This document shows positions 1 through 4,681 of a stretch of 7,817 nucleotides of DNA, in pieces. The stretch lies in assembly GCA_002403785.1 (NCBI GenBank), contig DHIM01000254.1, positions 495 through 8,311 of the forward strand, read 5' to 3'. A program made the position numbers and the translations under genes. Every line of letters starts with the position of its first letter. Position 1 is the stretch's first letter. Source of the stretch: Clostridium sp. UBA4746. Its GTDB lineage: Bacteria; Bacillota; Clostridia; Clostridiales; Clostridiaceae. The notes beneath the pieces were generated by a model. The model did no database searches. It was not told where the DNA came from and saw only the letters and a list, made by a program, of their open reading frames with translations.

Positions 1-1
1 G

Positions 2-229
2 CAACTAGTAGACATATACTACCTAAAAAATAAACCCCCTTATAATTGTTTACATATAAGAAGAACTAAGAATATGGACATTACTAAATTAGTATTCATA
101 ATTACACTAGCATTACTATTTTTATCCTCAATCTTAATGCTAATAGGACTGCTGGCAGATAAAAAAATAATTTTATACTCTTTTGTATTGGTGCATACGT
201 GGAATGGTGGATGGATGACCAATAAATAA
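2..229 (+). CDS. Possible membrane peptide or C-terminal tail of a protein cut by the window edge
   Basis: This frame is open from the left edge to a TAA at 227-229. It could be the last 75 residues of a protein starting outside the window, or a 51-residue peptide starting at ATG 74. Counting from that ATG, residues 6-28 form one strongly hydrophobic stretch (LVFIITLALLFLSSILMLIG onward), a single membrane helix, followed by a Lys-Lys pair and a short polar tail ending WNGGWMTNK. The ATG has no clear ribosome binding site, which favours the partial-gene reading. I do not recognise the family. The opposite strand is also open here but shows no protein-like pattern or ribosome binding site. Confidence 0.33.
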   Translation, partial: QLVDIYYLKNKPPYNCLHIRRTKNMDITKLVFIITLALLFLSSILMLIGLLADKKIILYSFVLVHTWNGGWMTNK

Positions 230-304
230 TTATTATTTTATTATAAAAAATAAAACCAATACAATATAATTTTTATGTAATGATATTACACCGACAACAT
301 TTAT

Positions 305-357
305 CATTGGCTTACAGCTTATAAAATTCAACGCGTAACATTGGCTTATAGCATATA
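305..357. repeat. Imperfect 19-bp direct repeat, two copies
   Basis: The 19-base stretch CATTGGCTTACAGCTTATA at 305-323 recurs as CATTGGCTTATAGCATATA at 339-357, matching at 17 of 19 positions with a 34-base period. It lies between the left-edge reading frame and the SHOCT-like fragment. Its role is unknown; it may be a small duplication in decaying intergenic DNA. Confidence 0.5.
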
Positions 358-423
358 TTCAAAAAAGTAAAAGTATGATAACGTAGAGAGGTGGTACATA
401 AAAGTCCATAGGTGCAAATGTGA

Positions 424-636
424 ACGTACGTTTGCAAGACTGGTAATGACATAGTACAATGTAACTGGGGTGATGTTATTGGAATTAGAGAGGATACAAC
501 AAAAAGTACAAATGAGATTAGGGGATATAAAGAATTATTAAATGAGAGAATTATAACAGAAGAAGAGTTTTCTATTAAGGAAAAAGAATTATTGTTTTCT
601 ATTAGAAAAAAAATATTAAGGAAAATAATAAAATAA
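424..636 (+). pseudogene. SHOCT-domain-like fragment without a start codon
   Basis: The frame runs from just after a TGA at 421-423 to a TAA at 634-636, 70 residues with no usable start. Residues 35-57 (YKELLNERIITEEEF and following) match the short C-terminal SHOCT pattern, in which a K-x-L-x-x-L segment precedes a glycine-like turn and I-T-x-E-E-F; here the usual glycine is Arg. SHOCT domains normally sit at the C-terminus of diverse membrane or DNA-associated proteins. Upstream sequence in this frame (VCKTGNDIVQCNWGD) and in a neighbouring frame (RCKCERTF near 398-421) holds cysteine pairs, so the original protein may have had a zinc ribbon and suffered a frameshift. A second frame starting at ATG 472 after GGGGTG encodes only 22 residues before stopping. 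Confidence 0.4.
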
Positions 637-756
637 GTATGAAATAATATGGAGCTTAAAAATTCGACTTCTTCTTTTTGTTTAGAAAATCTTAAATTTT
701 TTACTATAAAACACCCTCTCATAATGTCATGTATAAAGTGATGGAGGATGCATAAA

Positions 757-822
757 ATGAGTATATATTCTCAATTAGACACCTTTTATGCAGTCAAAAC
801 AGTATATACTTACATATGTTAA
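757..822 (+). pseudogene. Orphan start region encoding 21 residues
   Basis: A good ribosome binding site (GGAGG at 743-747, nine bases before ATG 757) leads into only 21 codons, MSIYSQLDTFYAVKTVYTYI plus Cys, before TAA at 820-822. The strong start signal on so short a product suggests the 5' end of a lost gene, although a genuine micropeptide cannot be excluded. I do not recognise a family. Confidence 0.28.
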
Positions 823-862
823 GGCAACTATGAGGGTATAGGCTAGTTATAAGGAAACAACA

Positions 863-896
863 AATGTCGTGAAAGGTTCATTCATTTCACGACATT
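863..896. terminator. 12-bp stem hairpin downstream of the broken Cys-rich gene copy
   Basis: The arms AATGTCGTGAAA (863-874) and TTTCACGACATT (885-896) are perfectly complementary around a 10-base loop. The hairpin overlaps the 3' end of the minus-strand pseudogene at 882-1040. Its loop (GGTTCATTCA) resembles the centre of the palindrome that follows the intact paralogue (TGTTCA), so it may be the matching terminator-like element. Neither strand shows a long T-run afterwards, so termination is inferred. Confidence 0.55.
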
Positions 897-1040
897 GATG
901 TTTACCAAGGAAGCTAAATTGATTCGTTTTTTTTCACTCATTTTTATATAATCTTTAAGTCTTTTACTACAAGGTTCTACTCCCATGCTGTGTTTTTCGC
1001 ATAGTATTCTTCCATCTTGAGCGGTAAAGTGTTCTATTGG
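882..1040 (-). pseudogene. Truncated, frameshifted paralogue of the small Cys-rich protein at 3626
   Basis: Read on the minus strand from 1040, the sequence gives PIEHFTAQDGRILCEKHSMG followed by VEPCSKRLKDYIKMSEK. That is 31 of 37 identical to residues 17-53 of the intact protein at 3626-3823. The N-terminal part carrying Cys-x-Cys-x2-Cys is gone: just upstream the frame meets a TGA, and only faint similarity such as ATACAT remains. A second lesion follows EK, where an A7 tract in the intact gene is A8 here and shifts the frame; without it the copy would have ended EKNESI and a stop. No start codon or ribosome binding site is present. The relic points away from the ferritin gene. Confidence 0.75.
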
Positions 1041-1079
1041 ATTATCTCATAAATGTATATCTGATATTTGTTCTTATTA

Positions 1080-1097
1080 TGAATATATTGAATATAT
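1080..1097. repeat. Two tandem TGAATATAT repeats in the ferritin leader
   Basis: TGAATATAT occurs twice back to back at 1080-1097, about 20 bases before the ferritin start codon. It could be part of an AT-rich promoter or operator; no clear -35/-10 pair can be assigned. Confidence 0.4.
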
Positions 1098-1119
1098 TTA
1101 ATTGAAAGTAGGCGATTAA

Positions 1120-1659
1120 ATGTTTTTAACCAAAGCAACATTAAATTTGTTAAATGAGCAAATATCACATGAATTTAATAACCACACCATTTATAGGAAC
1201 ATACAAGCGTATTTCTCTAACTTAGATTTGGATGGATGGGCATCATTTTTCGGTTTACAGGCTGAAGGAGAGTATAATCATTATACACACGTTATAAGCT
1301 ATTTAGACGATAAGGATGCTCCTTATGAGATAAATGTATTGCCTTATACAAATTATCAATTCAAAGATATTAAAGAAATACTTGAAAAATATTACGCTAC
1401 AGAGTTAGTAACTACTAAGATGCTTTATGCTGTTGCAGAACAGGCAAGGGTAGACAATGATCAGGGCACAATAGGTTGGCTATATACTATGCCAGTATCT
1501 GAAGGTGGATTATCATTGATACACGAACAAATTGAAGAGGAAGATTCAGCATTAAACTTGCAATCTGAGTTTATGCAGGGGTTTGGTAAGAGTGATCAAT
1601 TAAATCAACAGTGGATACGGATAGTAAATGAAAATTTAATTCACAGATTGGCGAAATAG
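1120..1659 (+). CDS. Non-heme ferritin
   Basis: This is a 179-residue bacterial ferritin, the cytoplasmic iron store that oxidises Fe(II) and deposits ferric mineral inside a 24-subunit shell. The N-terminal LNEQISHEF matches helix A of FtnA-type ferritins. The ferroxidase residues can be placed by comparison with Escherichia coli FtnA: Glu18, Tyr25, Glu51 and His54 (in QAEGEYNHY), Glu95, and Gln137/Glu140 in HEQIEEE. It is longer than the usual roughly 165 residues because about nine extra residues (in the MPVSEGGLSL stretch, near 124-133) lie between the C-D turn and the Gln-Ile-Glu-Glu-Glu motif. The start ATG is preceded by a weak AGTAGG seven bases upstream. It is a single-gene unit with its own terminator at 1678. 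No Fur box was recognised. Confidence 0.9.
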   Translation: MFLTKATLNLLNEQISHEFNNHTIYRNIQAYFSNLDLDGWASFFGLQAEGEYNHYTHVISYLDDKDAPYEINVLPYTNYQFKDIKEILEKYYATELVTTKMLYAVAEQARVDNDQGTIGWLYTMPVSEGGLSLIHEQIEEEDSALNLQSEFMQGFGKSDQLNQQWIRIVNENLIHRLAK

Positions 1660-1677
1660 AAAAGTAAAGATATTTTT

Positions 1678-1727
1678 AAATGCAATGGTAATTAGGATTC
1701 TGTGTCCTGCCGTTGCATTTTTTATTT
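1678..1727 (+). terminator. Rho-independent terminator of the ferritin gene
   Basis: AAATGCAATGG (1678-1688) pairs with CCGTTGCATTT (1710-1720) with one wobble. An inner AGGA/TCCT pairing extends the stem, and a run of T residues continues to 1727. It lies 18 bases after the ferritin stop codon. Confidence 0.8.
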
Positions 1728-1837
1728 GATGGTATAAAAAACTGACTTAGTTATTTATAGATATTTAAAGCTCGTTATATATCCAAAGTGTACCTTCTAA
1801 GTTAAATGATAACTTCTTGTAGGTTTTAGTATCTCTT

Positions 1838-2527
1838 TCATTGCTTTGTTTTTGTTGAAATATATAAAATCGCTGTATCATTCAATCCAGCATAAAAAAC
1901 TTCCTCCACATTACTAATATTATAAGTCTTAAGTTGTTCTCTAATCCATCGCTCATCATAATTAGTGCGTTTTAAATTATTATACATTATTTTGCCATCA
2001 ACAATTATGTCACTGATTAACCCATTGCATTTTGTTGAAATATTTAAGTCACCAGTTGTTATTGATTGTTTATTTGCTTTCGGTAATACAGTCAATTCTC
2101 CATCACTTTCTATGGATGCAAGTGCTACATCATCTACATTAAATATGTCTTTTTCTCTTAATTGCATCATTAATTTATTTATATTAATCCTTACTTTTTT
2201 TAAATTATAATCTATTAGTTTACCATTACTTATTAGTATAATCGCCTCTCCATCTACTAATTTTCTGAAATTAATACTTTTAATATCTAAATAATCTGTA
2301 ATAACAACCAATATAGTAATAACAATTGCTGAAATTGTAGCTAAAAACGGTGATTCTTGTGATCCTAATGCTATTCTTACTGCAATAGACCCAAGGGTAA
2401 TTCCAACTATAAAATCAAAAAATGTTATTCTCGATATCAATTTTCTTCCGATTATTCTTCCCAAAACTAATAGAAAAATGTAAGTGAAGATGCTTCTAAA
2501 AACTATTTCTATAATTCTTTGTGTCAT
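1838..2527 (-). CDS. DUF421 (YetF-like) membrane protein
   Basis: This 229-residue protein has the layout of the DUF421/YetF family (Bacillus subtilis YetF, YdfS and relatives). Three N-terminal membrane helices lie at about residues 5-23, 36-54 and 61-79, and a soluble domain, probably cytoplasmic, follows. Family signatures are visible: GRIIGRKLISRITFFDFIVG between helices 1 and 2, DGEAIILISNGKL near 92-104, ESDGELTVLPK at 140-150, and IVDGKIMYNNLKR with DERWIREQLK towards the C-terminus. The biochemical role of the family is not settled; some members affect spores or the envelope. The start has a good ribosome binding site, AAGGGG six bases before the ATG. A TATAAT on the minus strand at 2568-2563 is a possible -10 box, with only a poor -35. 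The gene appears to be transcribed alone. Confidence 0.88.
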   Translation of the reverse strand: MTQRIIEIVFRSIFTYIFLLVLGRIIGRKLISRITFFDFIVGITLGSIAVRIALGSQESPFLATISAIVITILVVITDYLDIKSINFRKLVDGEAIILISNGKLIDYNLKKVRININKLMMQLREKDIFNVDDVALASIESDGELTVLPKANKQSITTGDLNISTKCNGLISDIIVDGKIMYNNLKRTNYDERWIREQLKTYNISNVEEVFYAGLNDTAILYISTKTKQ

Positions 2528-2704
2528 AATATACCCCTTTTGTTAATGTTAATATTTTTATTATTATATATTACCCTTGCTTTGAGGAAATATTCATTTT
2601 ATTTTTGGAGGTTCTTTCCTATAGAGTGAGTACCAGCCTTCATGAAACCAGGTATTAAGTAAAAATATTACTCTATTAAATTATAAAACTGACTTTTCTG
2701 ATAA

Positions 2705-2757
2705 AAAACACCGGAAGTCTTACAAATACTGCTGTAGTTAATGTTGCAGTTATCTAT
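2705..2757 (+). pseudogene. secD: Possible upstream half of the secD relic, frameshifted
   Basis: Just before the MITE-like element, two frames give short SecD-like strings: TPEV (about 2709-2720) and, in another frame, TNTAVVNVAVIY up to 2757. In SecD proteins a short variable region ending in A-x-x-V-I-x-x-R-V-N leads into the G-V-S-E motif found at 2928 onward. The match is weak and needs frame changes, so this is an inference from position next to the much clearer fragment. Confidence 0.25.
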
Positions 2758-2758
2758 A

Positions 2759-2927
2759 AGGGGTAGTGCTCGCAAAGCGTAAATTTACAATGCTAAGCCA
2801 GTTATTTACAATTCAATATTATTATTTGAATATTACGACTTAGAATTAATATACAATAGTTCTAACTCTCCATTTTGGTAATATGTGTCTTAACGTGGTA
2901 AATTTACGCTTAGCGGTTACTACCCCT
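2759..2927. mobile_element. MITE-like element with 30-bp terminal inverted repeats
   Basis: The ends at 2759-2788 and 2898-2927 are inverted copies matching at 26 of 30 positions; both start AGGGGTAGT and finish AGCGTAAATTTAC. Each end has a second, degenerate copy of the same core just inside: TAAGCCAGTTATTTACAA on the left and, inverted, TAAGACACATATTACCA on the right. That resembles the repeated transposase-binding sites at insertion-sequence ends. Only about 109 bases lie between the outer repeats, with no reading frame of note, so the element must be non-autonomous. CTAT flanks both sides (2754-2757 and 2926-2929) and might be a short target duplication, though the right copy overlaps the repeat. 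I cannot assign the parent IS family. Confidence 0.7.
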
Positions 2928-3020
2928 ATGAGAGTCAACAAAATGGGAGTTAGTGAGACGCTAGTTGCCAAAGAAGGTAATAATAGAATTAGGATTGAAA
3001 TACCAGGTATGAAAGGGTAG
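2928..3020 (+). pseudogene. secD: secD fragment next to the MITE-like element
   Basis: Thirty codons from ATG 2928 to TAG 3018 include RVNKMGVSE, then EGNNRIRIEIPGMKG. This is a clear match to the conserved SecD segment that reads R-V-N-x-x-G-V-S-E, five or so variable residues, then E-G-N-N-R-I-R-V-E-L-P-G-V. SecD is a membrane subunit of the Sec translocase and is several hundred residues long, so this is a relic, with no ribosome binding site of its own. After the stop the frame continues PVGKVPGGNAVVGF before another TAG, without recognisable SecD similarity. The fragment starts exactly where the MITE-like element ends, suggesting the element interrupted it or settled in already decaying DNA. 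Confidence 0.7.
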
Positions 3021-3188
3021 CCCGTAGGGAAAGTTCCAGGAGGGAATGCGGTAGTTGGATTTTAGTTGAAATTATTTATAAGTATAAATCTATAACTTAA
3101 ATACAAATTATGGTTCTTTCTTTTAGTTAACATCTAGGTAAAAATAGGCCTTATGCTATATTATTGTGAAAAGTACCCTATAGCGTGA

Positions 3189-3211
3189 ACTGCCCACTCC
3201 AAGTAGGCAGT
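3189..3211. repeat. GC-containing hairpin
   Basis: ACTGCC (3189-3194) pairs with GGCAGT (3206-3211), and an inner ACT/AGT pairing continues past one C-A mismatch around a CCA loop. No T-run follows on the plus strand. It may be a residual RNA structure or part of a lost element. Confidence 0.5.
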
Positions 3212-3237
3212 GGAAATAATAAAAATTGACTTAAATG

Positions 3238-3279
3238 GCCTTAGCCTAAATTCCACAAGGCTAAGGCTGCTTTGTTTTT
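3238..3279 (+). terminator. Rho-independent terminator without an obvious gene
   Basis: GCCTTAGCC (3238-3246) and GGCTAAGGC (3259-3267) form a perfect 9-bp stem with a 12-base loop, followed by TGCTTTGTTTTT. It has the form of a plus-strand terminator, but the only plus-strand coding sequence upstream is the secD relic, so it probably belonged to a lost gene or an unrecognised transcript. Confidence 0.7.
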
Positions 3280-3470
3280 GAGTAGGAGTTTATTGAAATG
3301 GAAAATATATATTAATGACCTAAGAATCACCTAGGTAAAAGCATGGTAAAAGCATACAACATAATAAATAATTATCTCGAATGGCTTAGAATTTCAGAAA
3401 ATAATAACTTTAAAATTTAAGATAAATTATTAAAAATATTGGTATAGTTTGGTTTGAGGTCCTAAAATAT

Positions 3471-3525
3471 TTTACATGTTTTTAACATATTTTTAACATA
3501 CTGGTAGTAAGTCTTTTGGTATACT
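3471..3525 (+). promoter_or_regulatory. PhoP-box-like TTWACA triplet repeat with a downstream -10
   Basis: TTTACA (3471-3476), TTAACA (3482-3487) and TTAACA (3493-3498) are direct repeats with an exact 11-base period. This is the arrangement described for PhoP boxes in Bacillus and related Firmicutes: TT-A/T/C-ACA units spaced by about five bases. A good -10 sequence, TATACT, lies at 3520-3525 with no proper -35 hexamer, as expected of an activator-dependent promoter. It would drive the Cys-rich gene at 3626. Whether the host has PhoPR, or uses it here, cannot be seen. Confidence 0.5.
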
Positions 3526-3576
3526 AAGATAATCAACAGTTTCAAATTGTGATTGTGTAATAAAGTTATTTGAATT

Positions 3577-3602
3577 TCTTATTTTTCCTGCACGGTGGAA
3601 AA
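3577..3602. promoter_or_regulatory. Inverted repeat just upstream of the Cys-rich gene's ribosome binding site
   Basis: ATTTTTCC and GGAAAAAT are inverted copies separated by eight bases (TGCACGGT). They lie between the putative promoter and the ribosome binding site of the gene at 3626. The repeat could be an operator or a leader hairpin; no regulator can be named. Confidence 0.4.
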
Positions 3603-3625
3603 ATATTTAAAGGAAGGTGAAAAAA

Positions 3626-3823
3626 ATGGATGAAATAAAATGTGGTTGTCATACATGTAATATTGAAGTTGATCCAATAGAACACTTTACCGCTGAAGAT
3701 GGAAGAATGCTATGTGAAAAACACAGCATTGGAGTAGAACCTTGTAGCAAAAGATTTAAAAATTATATAAAAATGAGAGAAAAAAACGAAGTTCGTACAA
3801 ATTCGAATGAGTTGCTAACGTAA
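3626..3823 (+). CDS. Small Cys/His-rich putative zinc-binding protein
   Basis: This 65-residue protein of unknown function starts MDEIKCGCHTCN. I chose ATG 3626 because AGGAAGG lies eight bases upstream; the GTG at 3617 would overlap that site. Cysteines at 6, 8, 11, 30 and 40 and His33 include a C8-x2-C11 pair and a C30-x2-H33 pair about 18 residues apart, the spacing of a small zinc-knuckle or treble-clef fold. A basic segment, CSKRFKNYIKMREK (40-53), follows and could contact nucleic acid or membrane, though this is inference. There is no signal peptide or membrane helix. A broken paralogue at 882-1040 keeps C30, H33 and C40 with 31 of 37 aligned residues identical. The gene sits behind a PhoP-box-like promoter and converges on the coiled-coil gene at 3851. 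Confidence 0.75.
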   Translation: MDEIKCGCHTCNIEVDPIEHFTAEDGRMLCEKHSIGVEPCSKRFKNYIKMREKNEVRTNSNELLT

Positions 3824-3825
3824 GC

Positions 3826-3867
3826 AATATAGACTTCGTTAAATGTTCATTTAACGAAGTCTATATT
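3826..3867. terminator. Perfect 20-bp palindrome shared by two converging genes
   Basis: The arms at 3826-3845 and 3848-3867 are perfectly complementary with only two bases between them, so an RNA from either strand would form a very stable hairpin. It lies just after the stop of the Cys-rich gene, and its right arm contains the last codons (E-Y-R-L-R-stop) of the coiled-coil gene. A two-way transcription stop is the simplest reading, although neither strand has a clean T-run afterwards. Confidence 0.65.
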
Positions 3868-4009
3868 CTATAAATTCTGTTTGTTCTATTACTGAATCTA
3901 ACTTTCTTTCAATTCTCGACTGATTGATTTTTATTTCTTCTTGAATACTTACTAAATTTTTAATGTTAGTCTGTATTGTTTTTAAAATATTTAACATTTC
4001 ATTATCCAT
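3851..4009 (-). CDS. Small coiled-coil protein
   Basis: This 52-residue protein begins MDNEMLNILKTIQTNIKNLV. The start is set by AGAGGTG five bases before the ATG at 4009-4007; an in-frame ATG further upstream (4078) lacks a site. Almost the whole chain is a heptad pattern of Ile/Leu/Val at core positions with Glu, Lys, Gln and Asn outside (SIQEEIKINQSRIERKLDSV), a helical coiled coil. There is no membrane segment. Short proteins of this style are common in clostridia and usually uncharacterised. Its final codons lie within the palindrome shared with the convergent gene at 3626. Confidence 0.65.
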   Translation of the reverse strand: MDNEMLNILKTIQTNIKNLVSIQEEIKINQSRIERKLDSVIEQTEFIEYRLR

Positions 4010-4160
4010 AATTTCACCTCTTATATGATTACTGCAATAAGTTCTTTTTATATGTTTGTTTTTTATAATGAGAAACAATAAACTTGTCTAATTATTGAAC
4101 TAATATTGTTCTTTAATTCAACAGTCCTTTTTCATTTATAATTTACTCCTTATCTTTTAA

Positions 4161-4203
4161 TTTATATTTATTTATTTATTATATACAAATAAATAAATAT
4201 AAA
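4161..4203. repeat. Perfect 17-bp AT-only inverted repeat
   Basis: The arms at 4161-4177 (TTTATATTTATTTATTT) and 4187-4203 are exact inverted copies with a nine-base spacer. It adjoins the minus-strand terminator at 4199-4221. It may extrude as a cruciform or simply be part of the AT-rich tail of a lost gene. Confidence 0.6.
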
Positions 4204-4221
4204 AAATAGGCTACCAGCCTA
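4199..4221 (-). terminator. Minus-strand terminator without an obvious gene
   Basis: On the minus strand TAGGCT, a GGT loop and AGCCTA are followed directly by TTTTTTAT. The next minus-strand gene upstream is the MFS exporter, which already has a terminator at 4492-4530. This one therefore may be a second stop or the remnant of a lost gene in 4222-4490, where I find no reading frame worth reporting. Confidence 0.6.
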
Positions 4222-4491
4222 AATAAATTCTCTAGCTATTAGACCCTCTTTTATTAAAGTGAGAATGGCTCAATTATAAATTGATAATTTGCTTTAAACT
4301 ATTCACAAATTACGTCGTAAATGAGAACATATATATATAGAAAAACTACTTCTGTGAAAAATTATAAATTGAAATATTTACACCTTAATGATTCAATAAG
4401 CAATAATGGCTATATCGAAAACTTAGTATTAACGACATTGAACTATAATTACTTTTACAACAACTGTTCATGATAAAGATAACATAATATT

Positions 4492-4530
4492 AAAAAAACC
4501 AACCATCTGATCTTCAGATGGTTGGTTTTT
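4492..4530. terminator. Strong bidirectional terminator after the MFS gene
   Basis: An almost GC-balanced stem with the core CCAACCATCTGA, a TCT loop and TCAGATGGTTGG is flanked by A7 on the left and T5 on the right, so it works as a terminator in both directions. It lies about 120 bases downstream of the MFS exporter stop codon. Confidence 0.85.
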
Positions 4531-4537
4531 ACAAGTG

Positions 4538-4681
4538 GTGAAACATGAGCCCGAAGCAAAAACAGTAAAATGCACAGATTGTGGAAACTCATTATATAAG
4601 ACCATAATGATGATCGGCAGATTTTCAAGAATAGATAAATTTGGTACTTTGCTACTTTGTAACCTCATGTCTTATAAATAA
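4538..4681 (+). CDS. Possible mini-protein or fragment with a Cys-x2-Cys-Gly motif
   Basis: A 47-residue frame from GTG 4538 to TAA 4679 reads KHEPEAKTVKCTDCGNSLYK, then a basic segment with RFSRIDKFGTLLLC. The C-T-D-C-G pair and the later Cys look like part of a zinc ribbon. There is no convincing ribosome binding site, it begins just after a terminator, and its last 30 bases overlap the 3' end of the MFS gene on the other strand. It may be a relic of a zinc-ribbon protein or a chance frame. Confidence 0.25.
   Translation: MKHEPEAKTVKCTDCGNSLYKTIMMIGRFSRIDKFGTLLLCNLMSYK

Larger units (their letters stand above)
3021..3470. other. Intergenic stretch without a supportable gene
   Basis: Apart from the two hairpins listed separately, I see no protein-like frame in these 450 bases. 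A ribosome binding site (AGGAG at 3283-3287) precedes an ATG at 3298 that stops after five codons, perhaps another lost gene start. An 11-base unit, GGTAAAAGCAT, is repeated twice in tandem near 3335-3356. CCTATAG followed by GTGA occurs both near 2611 and near 3177, of unknown meaning. Confidence 0.5.

Noticed and set aside
40..722. Open minus-strand frames at 40-222 and 312-722
   Set aside because: Neither has a ribosome binding site or a recognisable domain. The second is antisense to the SHOCT-like fragment and its hydrophobic look comes from AT-rich DNA.
1799..1815. Terminator for the DUF421 gene (AAGTTA/TAACTT hairpin)
   Set aside because: The stem is only six AT-rich pairs and no T-run follows on the minus strand.
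1965..2210. Plus-strand open frame inside the DUF421 gene
   Set aside because: It is antisense to a well-supported gene and lacks a ribosome binding site or family pattern.
4113..4155. Minus-strand start with GGAGT and ATG near 4138
   Set aside because: The frame stops after five codons (MKKDC), so I cannot support a gene.
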